Shown: positions 11,887 to 22,009 of the stretch, piece after piece | Numbering within the stretch: the stretch's first letter is position 1 | Layout: the number at the start of each line of letters is the position of its first letter | Source of the DNA: Bettongia penicillata ogilbyi | Taxonomy: Eukaryota; Chordata; Mammalia; Diprotodontia; Potoroidae | NCBI GenBank assembly: GCA_023548195.1 | Contig: JAJHZJ010000808.1 | Coordinates: forward strand, 1,654,182-1,718,181 | Reading direction: 5' to 3' | DNA length: 64,000 bases | Notes under the pieces: generated by a model | The model's input: only the letters and a program-made list of their open reading frames with translations | Database searches by the model: none | Told to the model about the DNA's origin: nothing | Translations under genes and position numbers: made by a program

Positions 11887-12158
11887 GAATTGGAAGGGCT
11901 TAGGAGTCCTTAGGGAACCTTTCTGTGGGTAAAATATCTTAGATGATCTTTTGATCAGTTCATAAGATTTGTGAAGCAAAGCAGACAATATTTCAGTGGA
12001 AGTTAATTTCCCATCATGCTTTTAGCCCTCCCTTCTCAACTGATTTTGATTCATCATAGAAATCATTTCTTTCCTTAGTGTTTTCTGATGAGAGAGGCAG
12101 CCAGGTGACAGGATGGATAGAGTGCTGGACTTTGATTCATGAAGATCTGGATTTGAAT
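11887..12158. repeat. Direct repeat, copy B (partner at 10339-10612)
   Basis: Shares GAATTGGAAGGG, CAATATTTCAGTGGAAG and CTTAGTGTTTTCTGATGAGA with copy A at roughly 70-75% by eye, and continues into the longer SINE at 12095-12295. Confidence 0.7.
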
Positions 12159-12295
12159 CCTGCCCCTACTTATTAGCTGTGTGTGACCCTGGGAAATGAA
12201 TGTACCCTCTCTGTACCTCAGTTTCCTCATCTGTAAAATGGAGATAATTATAGCACCTCACAGGGTTGTTGTGAGAATCAAAAAAGCATGTATTC
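12095..12295 (+). mobile_element. Core/tRNA-type SINE
   Basis: AGGCAGCCAGGTGACAGGAT head, GATTTGAATCCTGCCCCTAC and CCTCAGTTTCCTCATCTGTA; lies 130 bases before an exon. Confidence 0.8.
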
Positions 12296-12428
12296 CTATC
12301 ATCACTCTTTTTCTTAATTGCTTTGCCTTGTTCCTGTGTATTTTAAACGGAATTAAAGTAGTTTTGAAAGGTTCTTTTTTGAGAAAAATGTAATAGATCA
12401 TAATTTCATGGCCTTTCTTCTTGTATAG

Positions 12429-12515
12429 GGTAGTAAAGCCAGAGGGTTGCCGGAGAATTCTGGGAGTGTGGATCTGGACAGCTCTATATCAAGTACATTA
12501 AGTAACACTAGTAAA
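12429..12515 (+). CDS. TBC1D1: TBC1D1 coding exon, 29 codons (GSKARGLPENSG...)
   Basis: This internal exon is 87 nt, phase 0 at both ends, with acceptor TTGTATAG and donor GTAAGT. It reads GSKARGLPENSGSVDLDSS then ISSTLSNTSK. The human protein has the closely similar SVDLDSSLSSTLSNTSKE at this point. More than a third of the residues are serine or threonine, which fits the disordered, phospho-regulated linker. The repeat of D-S-S and S-N-T motifs offers several possible kinase sites, but none is a site I can name with confidence. The next exon continues directly with ELSVCEKE. Confidence 0.95.
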
Positions 12516-12609
12516 GTAAGTAAATTTCATGTGGTGTGATACATTTAAAACTAACAAATATTTATTGTGTACCTCAATCTCAGTCATGGCATTGCACTAT
12601 GAATTTCAC

Positions 12610-12670
12610 TGTGTGTGTGTGTGTGTGTATGTACAGACACACATGTATATATGTATGTATATGCATACAT
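12610..12670. repeat. TG / TATG microsatellite
   Basis: (GT)n of about ten units followed by TATG/CATA variants, about 95 bases downstream of a TBC1D1 donor site. Confidence 0.85.
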
Positions 12671-13924
12671 GCATTTATATAAAAATTTGCACTTTAAGAA
12701 TACTGAACTAGGTAAAATTATTATAGAATTCTGTTACATAAATGGAAACTTGGACGTTAAGAACAGATGGGTATGCCCTCAACAAGCAGACAAATGAGAT
12801 CACAGTTTTAGATAATCCAGATCCAATCTAGCAGATGGTAGCAATGTATTCCTCTTACCAGAGGGATTCTGTTATCTTTGAAATAACTGGAAAACCTCAA
12901 AAAATGGGTGTGTGAATTCATATGGATGCCTTGCTGCAGCTTGTTCTACTGAACATTTTGAATGTTTTGATGATCGTAATTAACATTAAATAGGAAATCA
13001 AGCCAGAGCCACAGTTTAGCCCAAGGCATCTGCTGCCAATGATATTGTGATTGCAAACCGGAGATTTCATCCAGTATATTTGGAACTCTGCTTTTCCACC
13101 CTGTAACTGCTTTCTCTGGCCAAGCATGGCTTTCAGTTGTCTTGCCTCCCAGATTCTATAGGTGTAGTCGGAACCTGGATAGTCTGATGTTTTGCATTTA
13201 TAAAACTAAAATGATGACTGATTATTGTGCATTTTTTCTCACCCTTTTGCATGGAGAATTGAGGATTTTTGTTTCTGAAGACCAATGCTGCTTTTGCTGT
13301 AGGGATAGCAGAATTCTTCTGTACTCAGAGGGCGCTGTCCCTAGGGGACTATTAAATTTCCTCCGAGGTTGGATATCGTCCCAGGGTACCAGTTGGGCTG
13401 GTTAATTTTATGCCTTCTGACTATAGAGATGATGGCAATTTCCTGGGCCAAAGTCTTTTGAAGCCTAGATTAATGGCAATCAGTTGAATGCAGTGAACCC
13501 TAGAGGTAACCTTCTTCCATTCGCTTTCCAACTCTGAATTTAAGACTATGTGCAAACCTCACATCTTTTAGCCATTCTAAGAGAGAAATTCAGTTTTGTT
13601 TTGTTTTTTTCCCCCACAAGCCCCTTTTGTGTGCCTGTTTCTTCCGATTTTCCTTTTATCTTTTCTGCTTTGCATGCCAGAAGATTTATACACAGCTGGA
13701 AAGATAGTAAGGACTCTTTTATGTAAGTGAACCCTTTAAAAACAGGTCACCTGGAAGTCTCTAGCTGCAAAAAAACCTGGCCTTCTCAATTACTTATTTA
13801 ATTCAGAGAATGAGGTTTTTGTGAGAAGAATCATTTGGGCTCTAGCTATTTTGTTTTGATATACTTTTTTCTTACAATTAAGCAGTAAGTAATTAGATGA
13901 ATCTGGTGATTGGGAGGAAGGAGA

Positions 13925-14125
13925 GGCAGCTGGACTCTGACACTGTGGAGCAAATCCCTTGACCTCTCTGAGTTTCCTCATTTGTAAAATGGGGAATAAT
14001 ATAAGCCCTCAGCCCTCACCTCAAAGAAAAATTATGTATTCAAAGTATATTTAAATAATTCTTAAAGTGCTATATAAATGTTTAAAAACTATGTTGCTGA
14101 TGGTATCATTAGCTATAATGTTTTA
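13925..14125 (+). mobile_element. SINE, 5'-truncated
   Basis: AGGCAGCTGGACTCTGACAC, CCTTGACCTCTCTGAGTTTC and AAAGTGCTATATAAATGTTT in SINE order. Confidence 0.7.
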
Positions 14126-15667
14126 GAATTTATTTTAAATTAAAAGTTTCTCTGAAGCATAGGGTGTTCTGATGGTATATTCATAAAATGCTTTAAAGGA
14201 TAAATGATGAAAAATCTTTCTTGCGTGTGTGGGTAATAGGTGTTTAGGGTATCTAATGCAGCATTAGAAAAGCAAGAAGTTACAATGTGTCCTTATATGA
14301 GAATGCTAAGACTGAAAGTATAGATTTTCTTTTCCATCCTGAGGATAAACTCAACCTTTTCTAAACAGCACAAAAATAATTTCCTTAACTCTTAAGTGGA
14401 GCTTGGATTTCCTAGTAAGCTCCTCTACTTCTTTCTTGGTGTGGTGTACTGACTGGTTTATCCTTTCCAGTTGTTTCAGGATGGGTTTTCATCTGGTTGG
14501 ATTGAATGAGGCTTGGTTATTTTTAATGCCTTGATTTTTGAAGGCATATATGATAACATATTGTCAAGGTTACTATTGGAAAGGACTTGAGCACTCACCC
14601 CTCAATTTGAATGTCTGCTCTGCATCTAACACTATTGGAGGATATGAGTAGAACAAGACAGTCATACCCTCACAATTTTATTCTAAACTTATTCGTCCCA
14701 GTGTTATGTTCTTAAGGGGAAATGTAATAAATGTTTATGAAATTGACTTGAACCTCCAGGCAGTATTTCACCTTCTAGGGCAATACTGTCAAATTTAAAT
14801 AGAAAAGAGGACCCATAAACCATATGTAAGGATCCCTGGGATCTGCATATTGACTTAGAAAATAGTACATTAACATTATCTATATTCTAGTGTGTTTTTC
14901 TGTATTTTGTTAAATATTTCCCAGTTACATTTTAATTTGGTTAAAATTAAACTCTGTTTGACACTTATGATCTAGGAGATGATATAGATATAGGAAACAT
15001 GGCTTGACAGTTTAAAGAATGGAATTTCTTCATAAAATAGCTTCCCCTATGTCATAATCAAAGGTCCAGTTTATTTACAAAGTCAGGCATCTGCAGTTTT
15101 ATGCAGTGTAGCTGTATAGCATGATAGTCCTTTCTCAAAGCTGTAGATAGAACATTTTCCCCAGTCCTTCAGTTCATACTCAGTTAAACAGATTTCTGAT
15201 ACCTAGGATATTGCCATCTATGCCCTTTTTTTGAAGGGGGGGGTTGTGTGGGAAGGTCATTTGATGTTATCAAGGGTTTTCCTTTTTCCATGTCATCCAG
15301 AACTGTGATTTTATCGGTCTGAGAAGTTCCCAGGAGAAGAAAGTCCCTCCCTCTCTATGAACAGTAACAGTTCTTCCACTTACCAGTAACTGAAAGGCAC
15401 CAAGGAGTTAAAGGATGTGCCCTGAGTCCCACAGACAGGAATGGGGTGTTCATTCTATTCCAGATACAGGATTTACGCCCTAGGTCTCCTTGCCTCCGAG
15501 AGCAGCTCCCCATCCATCACCCTGTGCTACTGCCTCTTGATTTTAAAGAGGAGAGATGTTTAACCACACAATGACTTTGATGAATTCTCACTGAATTAGA
15601 GTTGATAAATCGTGTAATCATTTCTCATTGGATGTTTTCTTTCGTTTTGCTGATGCTGTCCTGCCAG

Positions 15668-15948
15668 GAGCTATCTGTGTGTGAAAAAGAGACTCCACCC
15701 CTCTCAGAAGGTTCTTTCAGGCACCTGGGATCCTCAGTTGACCTCTCCAGTGACTCAGAGAGCCAGTTGACTGAAGAGCCTGCTCAGCTGTCACCTCGAC
15801 AGGAGTTTAGAAGGCGAGCAAACACTTTGAGTCATTATCCCCTCGAATGTCAGAAGTCCCCAGAGCCTCCTGAGGCATCACCAAGTGTTCCACAAAGGAA
15901 ACTTATGAGGTATCACTCAGTGAGCACAGAGACTCCTCATGAGCGAAA
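15668..15948 (+). CDS. TBC1D1: TBC1D1 coding exon with the Akt-type RRRANT phosphosite
   Basis: This internal exon is 281 nt, phase 0 at the start and ending two bases into a codon (AA). The acceptor is CTGTCCTGCCAG and the donor GTAAGA. It reads ELSVCEKETPPLSEGSF, an acidic serine run (VDLSSDSESQLTEEP), then LSPRQEFRRRANTLSHYPLE and ends KLMRYHSVSTETPHER plus a split codon. The RxRxxT context in RRRANT matches the Akt/14-3-3 site of mammalian TBC1D1 (human Thr596, mouse Thr590 as I recall). YHSVSTETPHERK is also strongly conserved. An in-frame ATG at 15602 lies in the intron and is not a start. The split codon becomes Lys when joined to 21580, or Asn when joined to either cassette exon. Confidence 0.96.
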
Positions 15949-16084
15949 GTAAGATTTGTTTAAAAGCATAACATTATTTTATAAATAATTAGAGCATATC
16001 TGTGGATCAGGTTGTGGATTGCAGGTATGTTAATTGAGTGATAAAAGAAAAGACAAACAGAAAAACAAGTAAACTCCCAAATGA

Positions 16085-16265
16085 ACATAATGGAAAGAGA
16101 ACTGGTTCTATAGTTGAAGAACCTGGGTTCAAATCCATACTAATTGTATGACTTTGGGACATCTACTGATTGTTTGGTCTGGTCCTCAGTTTGTTCATCT
16201 GCAAAATAAGGGTGTTAGACTAGGTGGTCTCTGAAATCCCTTGCCACTCTACATCTAGGATCTTG
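16085..16265 (+). mobile_element. MIR-type SINE
   Basis: GAACCTGGGTTCAAATCCAT, GTATGACTTTGGGACATCTA and GTTAGACTAGGTGGTCTCTG. Confidence 0.75.
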
Positions 16266-16789
16266 TGCAGTAATGGACTATGCTTCTCTGTCCATTCTCT
16301 AAGGTAAAAACATTACAAAGCAATACTCAATATTTGCCCATCATTTACACTAGATTTTAAGAATACCTTGAAATACCAAGCCATATTAATTGATGCAGTG
16401 TATTTTTTTATGCATAAGGCAAAGAAAATACACATAGTAGATTGAAAATTTTTAAAGTAAAATTATCACCCCTTTTTTCCATCATTTGATGCACCTCCTC
16501 TTTGTACTGTTAAAAATATAAATTGTGAGGAGGCACTTAAGCTGTGAGAGAAAAAAAATAAAATGAAAGTTAGAAAATACCCACTAGTTTTATGATTTTA
16601 TATTTCTTGTTCCCTTCAGAGATCAAAAGACTTAGCATGCTTTGGTCTCTACCTGTTGGCCCCACAAAATAAATTAGGTAATTGTTTCTTTCTCCCTCAT
16701 TAGGCAGGGAGATGGATCCTTTATGCTGCTCAAGAAAAGCCATACAAAAAACAGGCAGAAGCAAACAATCCAAGGTTGTATGCTGCCTG

Positions 16790-16900
16790 ATAGAATGGAA
16801 AGGAACCTTGCACTGGAAATGGGAAGGTCTGGGCTTGGCCACTAAACAAACAGTAAAACCTTGGGGAAGTGATGTGGCCATTACACTGAGAGAGTTCAAC
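16790..16900 (+). mobile_element. Degraded SINE
   Basis: ATAGAATGGAAAGGAACCTT head with GGTCTGGGCTTGGCCAC and a weak AAACCTTGGGGAAGTGATG block. Confidence 0.45.
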
Positions 16901-16914
16901 TACAGGAAAGGATC

Positions 16915-17100
16915 ATAGATTTAGAGTTTTAGGGGAAACTTACAGGCACCTTATCCAATCCCCTCATTTTGCATTTAAGGAATCTGAAGCCGAGAGCTAA
17001 AGTCATCATACAAGTAGTAAGTTGCAGATTCTGCATTTGAACTCAGGTCTTTTGATTCCAAATCCAAAAGCTGTCCTGTCTGTCTTCTCTGCCTTCATTT
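16915..17100 (-). mobile_element. MIR-like SINE
   Basis: CCAATCCCCTCATTTTGCAT, CTGAAGCCGAGAGCTAAAGT and TGAACTCAGGTCTTTTGATT. Confidence 0.75.
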
Positions 17101-18524
17101 TTTGGGGGAAAGAGTTGTCTACACCACAGCTGGGTAATCTCTTAAGATTCCTTCTGTGCCTAAAATTTTAGTATTCTGTCAAGCTAGGTTTATTTTTTCT
17201 CTACTAGTAAGTCCCTAGGGAGCAGAAAAGATATCTTTAATTGTTATAAAGGTGAGAAATGAAAGGAAACATGGTGCAGTTCTCCCTGTCTTTCTGGGGT
17301 CCTCATATGATACTTTGGCCCCAGTAATGCCAGTGTCCCATGGGAATCAGTTTGAGAGAAGTCTCTTGAAAGTCCAGTTAAAAAAACCCTGAAAATATTC
17401 CTTGCCTTATAAAGTAATGTGAATCAGTCAATCAGTCACTGATAAATATAAGTATCCACAGTACTTTACCTAGTGTGAACAGAACCACAGATGTGGCACT
17501 GAGATGTTGATGTATTCATCCTGGGGAATCCATACAAATACGATTTATTTACAGAGAGTATTTTATTTCACTTCCCAAAAGTTAGCAGTGTGTGAAAGAA
17601 AGCCTTAACTTTCCCAGCTTCATTTTCATTAGTTCTCCCTCAGTTCTTGGTGATTTAACTAAATAGTTGTAATCATAGAAACAAGGAGTATGCTTCAGAA
17701 GCTAGTACATATGTGTAGCCTTGAACAAAACTTTGGGGGTTTCTTTCCTCTTCCCCCAAACCCTGCCCACAAATAGCCTCTCCTTTCTTACTGTACCACC
17801 CATTTCCTTCCATGCCCACTCTGTTTCTAACTTTCCCAGTGATTATGGAAACATTCTTGTTGGTAGATTTCTGGGTCTCTTGCCAGAACTACTGCTTCCC
17901 TGCCAGCTTGAGATGGTAGGAACTTTGTACCTTTGCCAGCACATTTTCCCTTGGCGGAAGGCAGTTTAATAATGGAATGTACTTATCCTAGGTGACCAGG
18001 AGTCAGGATATGTGGTATTCAAAAGGAGAGCAGGGCTCATTTTGCCTTTTATCCTCCTTGGGAACTCATTTCCTCATTTTGAGTTAGGTGGGGTGACTTT
18101 GGACAAGGTGTTCCTCTTTTTACAGGGGTCTGAGTTCAAAAGCTTTGCTGTTGGTTCATCCACTTCCTAGAAATGAGAATTTACAACTGTATGTTACCAT
18201 GAGTCTTGGGCCAAAAATCTGAATTTGAACACAAGTCGGCACAAGCTTCTACTTTTTTTTTTTTTAATAACCCCTTTCTCTTTAAAAAATCCTTTGGAAA
18301 TGGATTTATTTTGGAAATGGCTATAAAAGGTGTGTGAAGTGCAGTGAAAAATAATTTTTTCACAGATATTGGCACGAAACTACTAACGAGTTGTACTTAA
18401 ACATCAAGAGAGAAAGAATCTTACCTGTTTTCTTCATTTTGTGTCTGTTTTGTCCTTCCAACATATTCTCTCTCTTTTTCTCTCCCTCCCTCCTATACTT
18501 TCTCTCTGTTGACTTGCTGTCTAG

Positions 18525-18686
18525 CTTGACCCTACCTGTTGATGAGTCTAAAAGCTGCTCAGGTCAGTCTTCGGCTCCTGCTCTCCCACCTCCTCGTCTT
18601 AATCCTTCAGCCTCCTCACCAAATTTTTTTAAATACCTAAAACATAATTCAAGTGGAGAACAAAGTGGGAATGCTGTACCAAAGAG
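18525..18686 (+). CDS. TBC1D1: TBC1D1 cassette exon 1 of the long isoform, 54 codons
   Basis: This exon is 162 nt (3 x 54), entered and left two bases into a codon, so it can be skipped without shifting frame. After the split codon it reads LTLPVDESKSCSGQSSAPA, LPPPRLNPSASSPNFF, KYLKHNSSGEQSGNAVPK. The acceptor is CTGTCTAG after a CT-rich tract; the donor is GAG|GTGAGA. Mammalian TBC1D1 has short and long isoforms that differ by about 93 residues from two exons placed exactly here, the long one being enriched in skeletal muscle; this exon plus the next add 94 codons. The peptide is proline/serine-rich and probably disordered, with a hydrophobic PNFFKYL patch. It is intact, with no stop or frameshift. 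An in-frame ATG at 18391 is intronic. Confidence 0.85.
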
Positions 18687-19274
18687 GTGAGAGCACATAT
18701 GTGACAGTTTCATTGCCTTTGTTTGAAATAAACATAAAGAGAGGTGATCCGTTGCAAAATGGAAGAAATGTCCATCTCAGAATTATCAGGAACCATGTTT
18801 CTAATTGCATTTCAGTCTATTATTATGAGTAATTTGTTTTTAATTAAACAGTAGGAAATGATGGAAATGGTCCTGATCTGAAATAGTTTTTTAAAATAGT
18901 TTGTCACATTTTTCCACTCTGCCTAATAATGATGGCTTATTGGCCTTCTTTCAGACCTGGCATTTATATTTTCTGAGAGACTTCCTGGTATGAGGATGAC
19001 TTTAATATTTTTCCAGTTAAAAAAACAAATAAAGGGGAGATGGGCTGTAGCATGTATTTTATTATTCCATGAACCCCACTTATTCACAGATGAATTTTTT
19101 CAACTGAAAACTGTAAAAAGAATGAGAGTGGTAGAGTTTTCATTTTCTTAACTTGTTTTACTCTTGCTGAAATTGAAGCTCAAATGCTTTTCTCTTATAT
19201 TAATGCTTGTATTTTATGCTTTGTACATTTACATTTCTTTATCCTAAACTGTACTTTTTCAACTGAACTCTTAG
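18687..19274 (+). other. TBC1D1: Short intron between the two cassette exons
   Basis: This is the shortest intron in the window, 588 bases, from GTGAGA to CTCTTAG. It is AT-rich with no interspersed repeat that I recognise. The repeat-free state and short length, set against multi-kilobase neighbours, suggest constraint around a jointly regulated exon pair. Confidence 0.75.
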
Positions 19275-19394
19275 CATCTCCTATCGTAATGCCCTGCGGA
19301 AAAAACTTCATTCTTCTTCCTCTGTGCCAAATTTTCTAAAATTTTTGGCTCCTGTAGATGAAAATAACACCTCTGACTTTAGGAACGCAAAAAG
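19275..19394 (+). CDS. TBC1D1: TBC1D1 cassette exon 2 of the long isoform, 40 codons
   Basis: This exon is 120 nt (3 x 40) with the same phase as cassette exon 1 at both ends. It reads ISYRNALRKKLHSSSSV, PNFLKFLAPVDENNTS, DFRNAK plus split codons. The acceptor is ACTCTTAG. The donor AAAG|GTAGGG is weaker than its neighbours because position +4 is G rather than A. The SSSSVPNFLKFLAP motif echoes SSPNFFKYLKHNS of cassette exon 1 and resembles the SFLK-type motif in the alternative segment of TBC1D4. A basic RNALRKKLHSSSS stretch offers possible basophilic kinase sites. The frame is open and the codon pattern looks coding; alternative use is inferred from length, phase and the known mammalian isoforms. 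Confidence 0.84.
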
Positions 19395-21579
19395 GTAGGG
19401 TTCTTCGTATAGCTATCAAGGCTGGGTGTTTTAAGCATTTAATGACTGTATTTTTGAATGAATTCTAAAAGCCATTATGGGAGTAGTAACTTTTGATATT
19501 CTAATGCCTCTGAACCACACTGGTAGCAACTATTTTGTATTTTTCTTTTCAGGGTTGATTTTAAAAATGAATTTTACATGTACCTGGGCTCTTCTGCCAC
19601 CTTAGTTAGCATCATTCCAATGCCAAGGACACAGTTTATTCTTGCAATGTTATTATAAAATGACTCCAAAAGTTGGCAAATCAAATTGTTCAGCCTTTTA
19701 GTAACATCCTTGGACAATGTATTTTAGGTCATCTTTCCAAATTACTGAACCACTACTTTCTTACTAAGTAGTATGTCCAAAAATTACATGTGACTGCTCA
19801 CTCTTTGTTGAGTGACAAGTATCCTAGTTCCCATTCAGCAACAATTCATCGGAGGTTTATTAATAACTGTTTACGCAAGGTGCTGCTCTGAGTTTGGGAA
19901 TGCAAAGGCTGGAAGTATGAACAAAATTGTCCCCGTTCTTAATGAGCTTGGAGTGTAGTAGAGAGAAGATGGCAGGTATTGGGTTGGGATACAAGATACA
20001 GTGTGATAAAGGCCAAGGTACAGATGAGACAAGCCTGAGGAAGAAAACTTGAGGATGAAGAGCTCGGTGTTAACAAGGGACAGGAAGGCTCTGTAGAGAA
20101 GATGGCACCTGTTCTGGTCTTTGTGCAGACTTAGGTGAAGGATTGAGTTTTAGGCATGTGGAAATGTCTGTGTGAGCATACATAGAGGAAGCAGAGTTTA
20201 GGGTGGGCTTAGGGAACAGCCAGTGGTTGTGTTAGTTGAGTTTGACTCAACAGTAGAGTTTGTGAAGGGTAACCGTGAAAATGCAGGACATAGCATGGTG
20301 ACTTGCATAGAGTTAATACTTAACACATGTTGGTTCAATGGAGTCATGTGAAATAAATTTAGACAAGTAAGTTGGAACTAAATTGTGGTAGGCCTTGAAT
20401 GCCAAGCTGAGAAATTCGTTTTTTTGCTTACGCAGTAGGGAATTACCAAAAAAATTTTGAGCAAAAGAAGGCCATGTTGGAACCTGAGCACCAGGAAGGT
20501 TAGCTTGGTAGTGGAACAAAAGATGAATTGTAGAGGAAAGAGGCTAGAAGGAGGGAAACTAATTAAGCCATTCCAGTAATCCTCCTGGAGAGGTGATGAG
20601 GGATTGCCTGAACTCTGGAATGGAAAAGAACGGCCAAATCTAAGTTATTATGGTGAGAGAATTGGTAAAATTAGTAACTGTCAGGTTGGGGAAGAGCTAG
20701 AGAAGGAAGAAATTATTCTGAGGTTTTAAGCCAGGCTTATTGGGATGATGATGGTAACACCATCAGAAATAGACAAACTGGAAGGAGGAGTAGGTTTGTG
20801 GAAAAAGAGGAGCTAAGCTGTGATCCTGCTAAAGTTAAGATATCAATAGGATATCCAGATTGAAATACCTGGCAGGTAGATGGAAATATCAAATTAGAGC
20901 TTCAGGGGGTAGGTAGGGGTAAGATATATACAAATTTGGGGTTTACTCATGTAAAGGTGATATTTGAAACAATGGGAGTACATGAAGTAGTCAAGGGAGA
21001 GACTAACAGTTATTTGCATAGGAAGTAAAAATTTAAAACATGATTTATTTCTTCATTTTAAAATGACTCATGTGGCCAATGTCATAGTTTTGATTCATAT
21101 GTTATTAAAATATTCATTTAAACATCAAATATTTATAAGTGCTTCATTCAATGACTTTGTCCTAGTTAATTTCCTACAAATAGCTAATTCACAATTGCGC
21201 AGTTCAAAACAAAGCACATTGATGTGACCCACTGTGTGGAAAACACAACAAATAGAAATTTTGGTAACTGTATCTTGTGAGTTTTCACCTTTACAAAATG
21301 TCATTGAGAACAGCAAGGCTTAACCACATTTGGTAATTTTTTGCAATTAAAATAATTTGGATAGGAGCAGTGTAGTCCTTAACATAAAAAAGAGTCTGTT
21401 GGAAAGCATTTCATTCCTTTGTTGGCCCATGTCCATTGTAAACATGCCTTACCTGCAGTGAATCCTGATTAACTTTTATTTTACATATATGGGGAATTTA
21501 TAATTTAGAGGTTTAACCCCCACCCCAACTTTTTATTTGGCCTCTGTTTCATCACAAACCAATTATACTATAATTATAG
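19395..21579 (+). other. TBC1D1: TBC1D1 intron downstream of the cassette exons
   Basis: This 2.2-kb intron runs from GTAGGG to TAATTATAG. About 1.1 kb of it (19830-20990) is a minus-strand L2 relic; the remainder is unassigned AT-rich DNA. No further exon was recognised. Confidence 0.8.
19830..20990 (-). mobile_element. L2 LINE relic, about 1.1 kb
   Basis: From GAGGTTTATTAATAACTGTT through GGCCTTGAATGCCAAGCTGA, CCATTCCAGTAATCCTCCTG and GATATCCAGATTGAAATACC; the longest uninterrupted antisense L2 copy in the window. The frame is fully decayed. Confidence 0.75.
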
Positions 21580-21719
21580 GGACTTTGAATCGAAGACACA
21601 CCACCATGATAGTAACATTGAGAGCCCTTTGAAGACCCGCCGGCATTCATGGAGGCAACAGATCTTTCTTCGAGTGGCAACTCCGCAGAAAGGGTGCGAT
21701 TCTCCTGGTAGATATGAAG
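21580..21719 (+). CDS. TBC1D1: TBC1D1 coding exon with the RRHSWRQQIFLRV regulatory segment
   Basis: This internal exon is 140 nt, entered with one base completing the previous codon and leaving one base over. The acceptor is TAATTATAG and the donor GTAAGA. It reads DFESKTHHHDSNIESPLKT, RRHSWRQQIFLRVATPQK and GCDSPGRYE. RRHSW is a basophilic kinase site (Ser660 region in mouse TBC1D1, from memory), and the following amphipathic WRQQIFLRV matches the calmodulin-binding-type segment described in the TBC1D1/TBC1D4 family. The DFESK start is the known continuation of HERK in the short isoform, which confirms that 18525-18686 and 19275-19394 are skippable. The middle (THHHDSNIES) diverges from what I recall of placental sequence, as expected for the linker. 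Confidence 0.96.
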
Positions 21720-22009
21720 GTAAGACCCACCATTGAAGTGGAAAGGATATCCTGTTGTTTTGAGTGTAATCTTTAATTAAATGTATCTGCTTTCTAGCGT
21801 TGAGCATCACATGGAAGCGGGTGAGATCCTTTTCCAAAACCATCCTCCTCAAAATTTTATGTTCCCATTCTGAGCCTTCAGGAAGTTCAGCAAATATTGA
21901 ATAAGTATTTATTATCTGAAAAGCACTGTGGGAGAAAGAATCTCCTCGACATCTCCTAACAGACAGGGTTAACAACCCATAGAGTATGTATGAAAGCTGT
22001 CCTCTCTGC

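Larger units (their letters stand above)
7420..12428 (+). other. TBC1D1: TBC1D1 intron between the ASQIAVE and GSKARG exons
   Basis: This intron is 5.0 kb, from GTAAGT to TTGTATAG. It contains an L1-3'-end fragment and a MIR-like SINE near 8.2-8.6 kb, two minus-strand L2 pieces, an LTR-like block near 10.7-11.2 kb, and a diverged pair of direct repeats (10339-10612 and 11887-12158). A 28-base unit is tandemly doubled near 8612-8664. The stretch 11260-11880 shows nothing I recognise. Confidence 0.8.
12516..15667 (+). other. TBC1D1: TBC1D1 intron between the GSKARG and ELSVCEK exons
   Basis: This 3.15-kb intron runs from GTAAGT to the CTGTCCTGCCAG acceptor. It holds a TG/TATG microsatellite just inside the donor, one SINE near 13.9-14.1 kb, and otherwise unassigned AT-rich DNA. 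No extra exon was recognised. Confidence 0.8.
15949..18524 (+). other. TBC1D1: TBC1D1 intron upstream of the first cassette exon
   Basis: This 2.6-kb intron begins GTAAGA and ends in a long pyrimidine tract (CTCTCTTTTTCTCTCCCTCC-type, about 18465-18520) and CTAG. Two SINE-like pieces and one reverse MIR-like piece lie at 16.1-17.1 kb. The rest, 17100-18400, is unassigned. The unusually long pyrimidine tract before a cassette exon is a plausible binding region for splicing regulators such as PTB; that role is inference. Confidence 0.75.
7291..21719 (+). other. TBC1D1: TBC1D1 gene segment (six exons, 5' and 3' ends outside window)
   Basis: Six exons on the + strand share consistent splice phases and together read as the central linker of TBC1D1, a Rab-GAP that restrains GLUT4-vesicle Rabs until phosphorylated. 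Recognition rests on runs I know from mammalian TBC1D1: ETIRNELP, AKRSLTESLESILSR, RRRANTLSH, KLMRYHSVSTETPHERK and RRHSWRQQIFLRVATPQK. The paralogue TBC1D4 differs (RRRAHTFSH and RRISWRQRIFLRV), so the assignment is to TBC1D1. The N-terminal PTB domains, the first AMPK-site region and the C-terminal TBC domain are not in the window. Confidence 0.95.

Noticed and set aside
15602..15667. ATG at 15602 in frame with the TBC1D1 exon
   Set aside because: It lies in the intron before the CTGCCAG acceptor; an alternative start here has no promoter-like support.
18391..18524. ATG at 18391 in frame with cassette exon 1
   Set aside because: Intronic, within the pyrimidine-rich pre-acceptor region.
21574..21975. 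133-residue open frame on the minus strand over a TBC1D1 exon
   Set aside because: Antisense shadow; the + strand exon has splice sites and recognised protein sequence.
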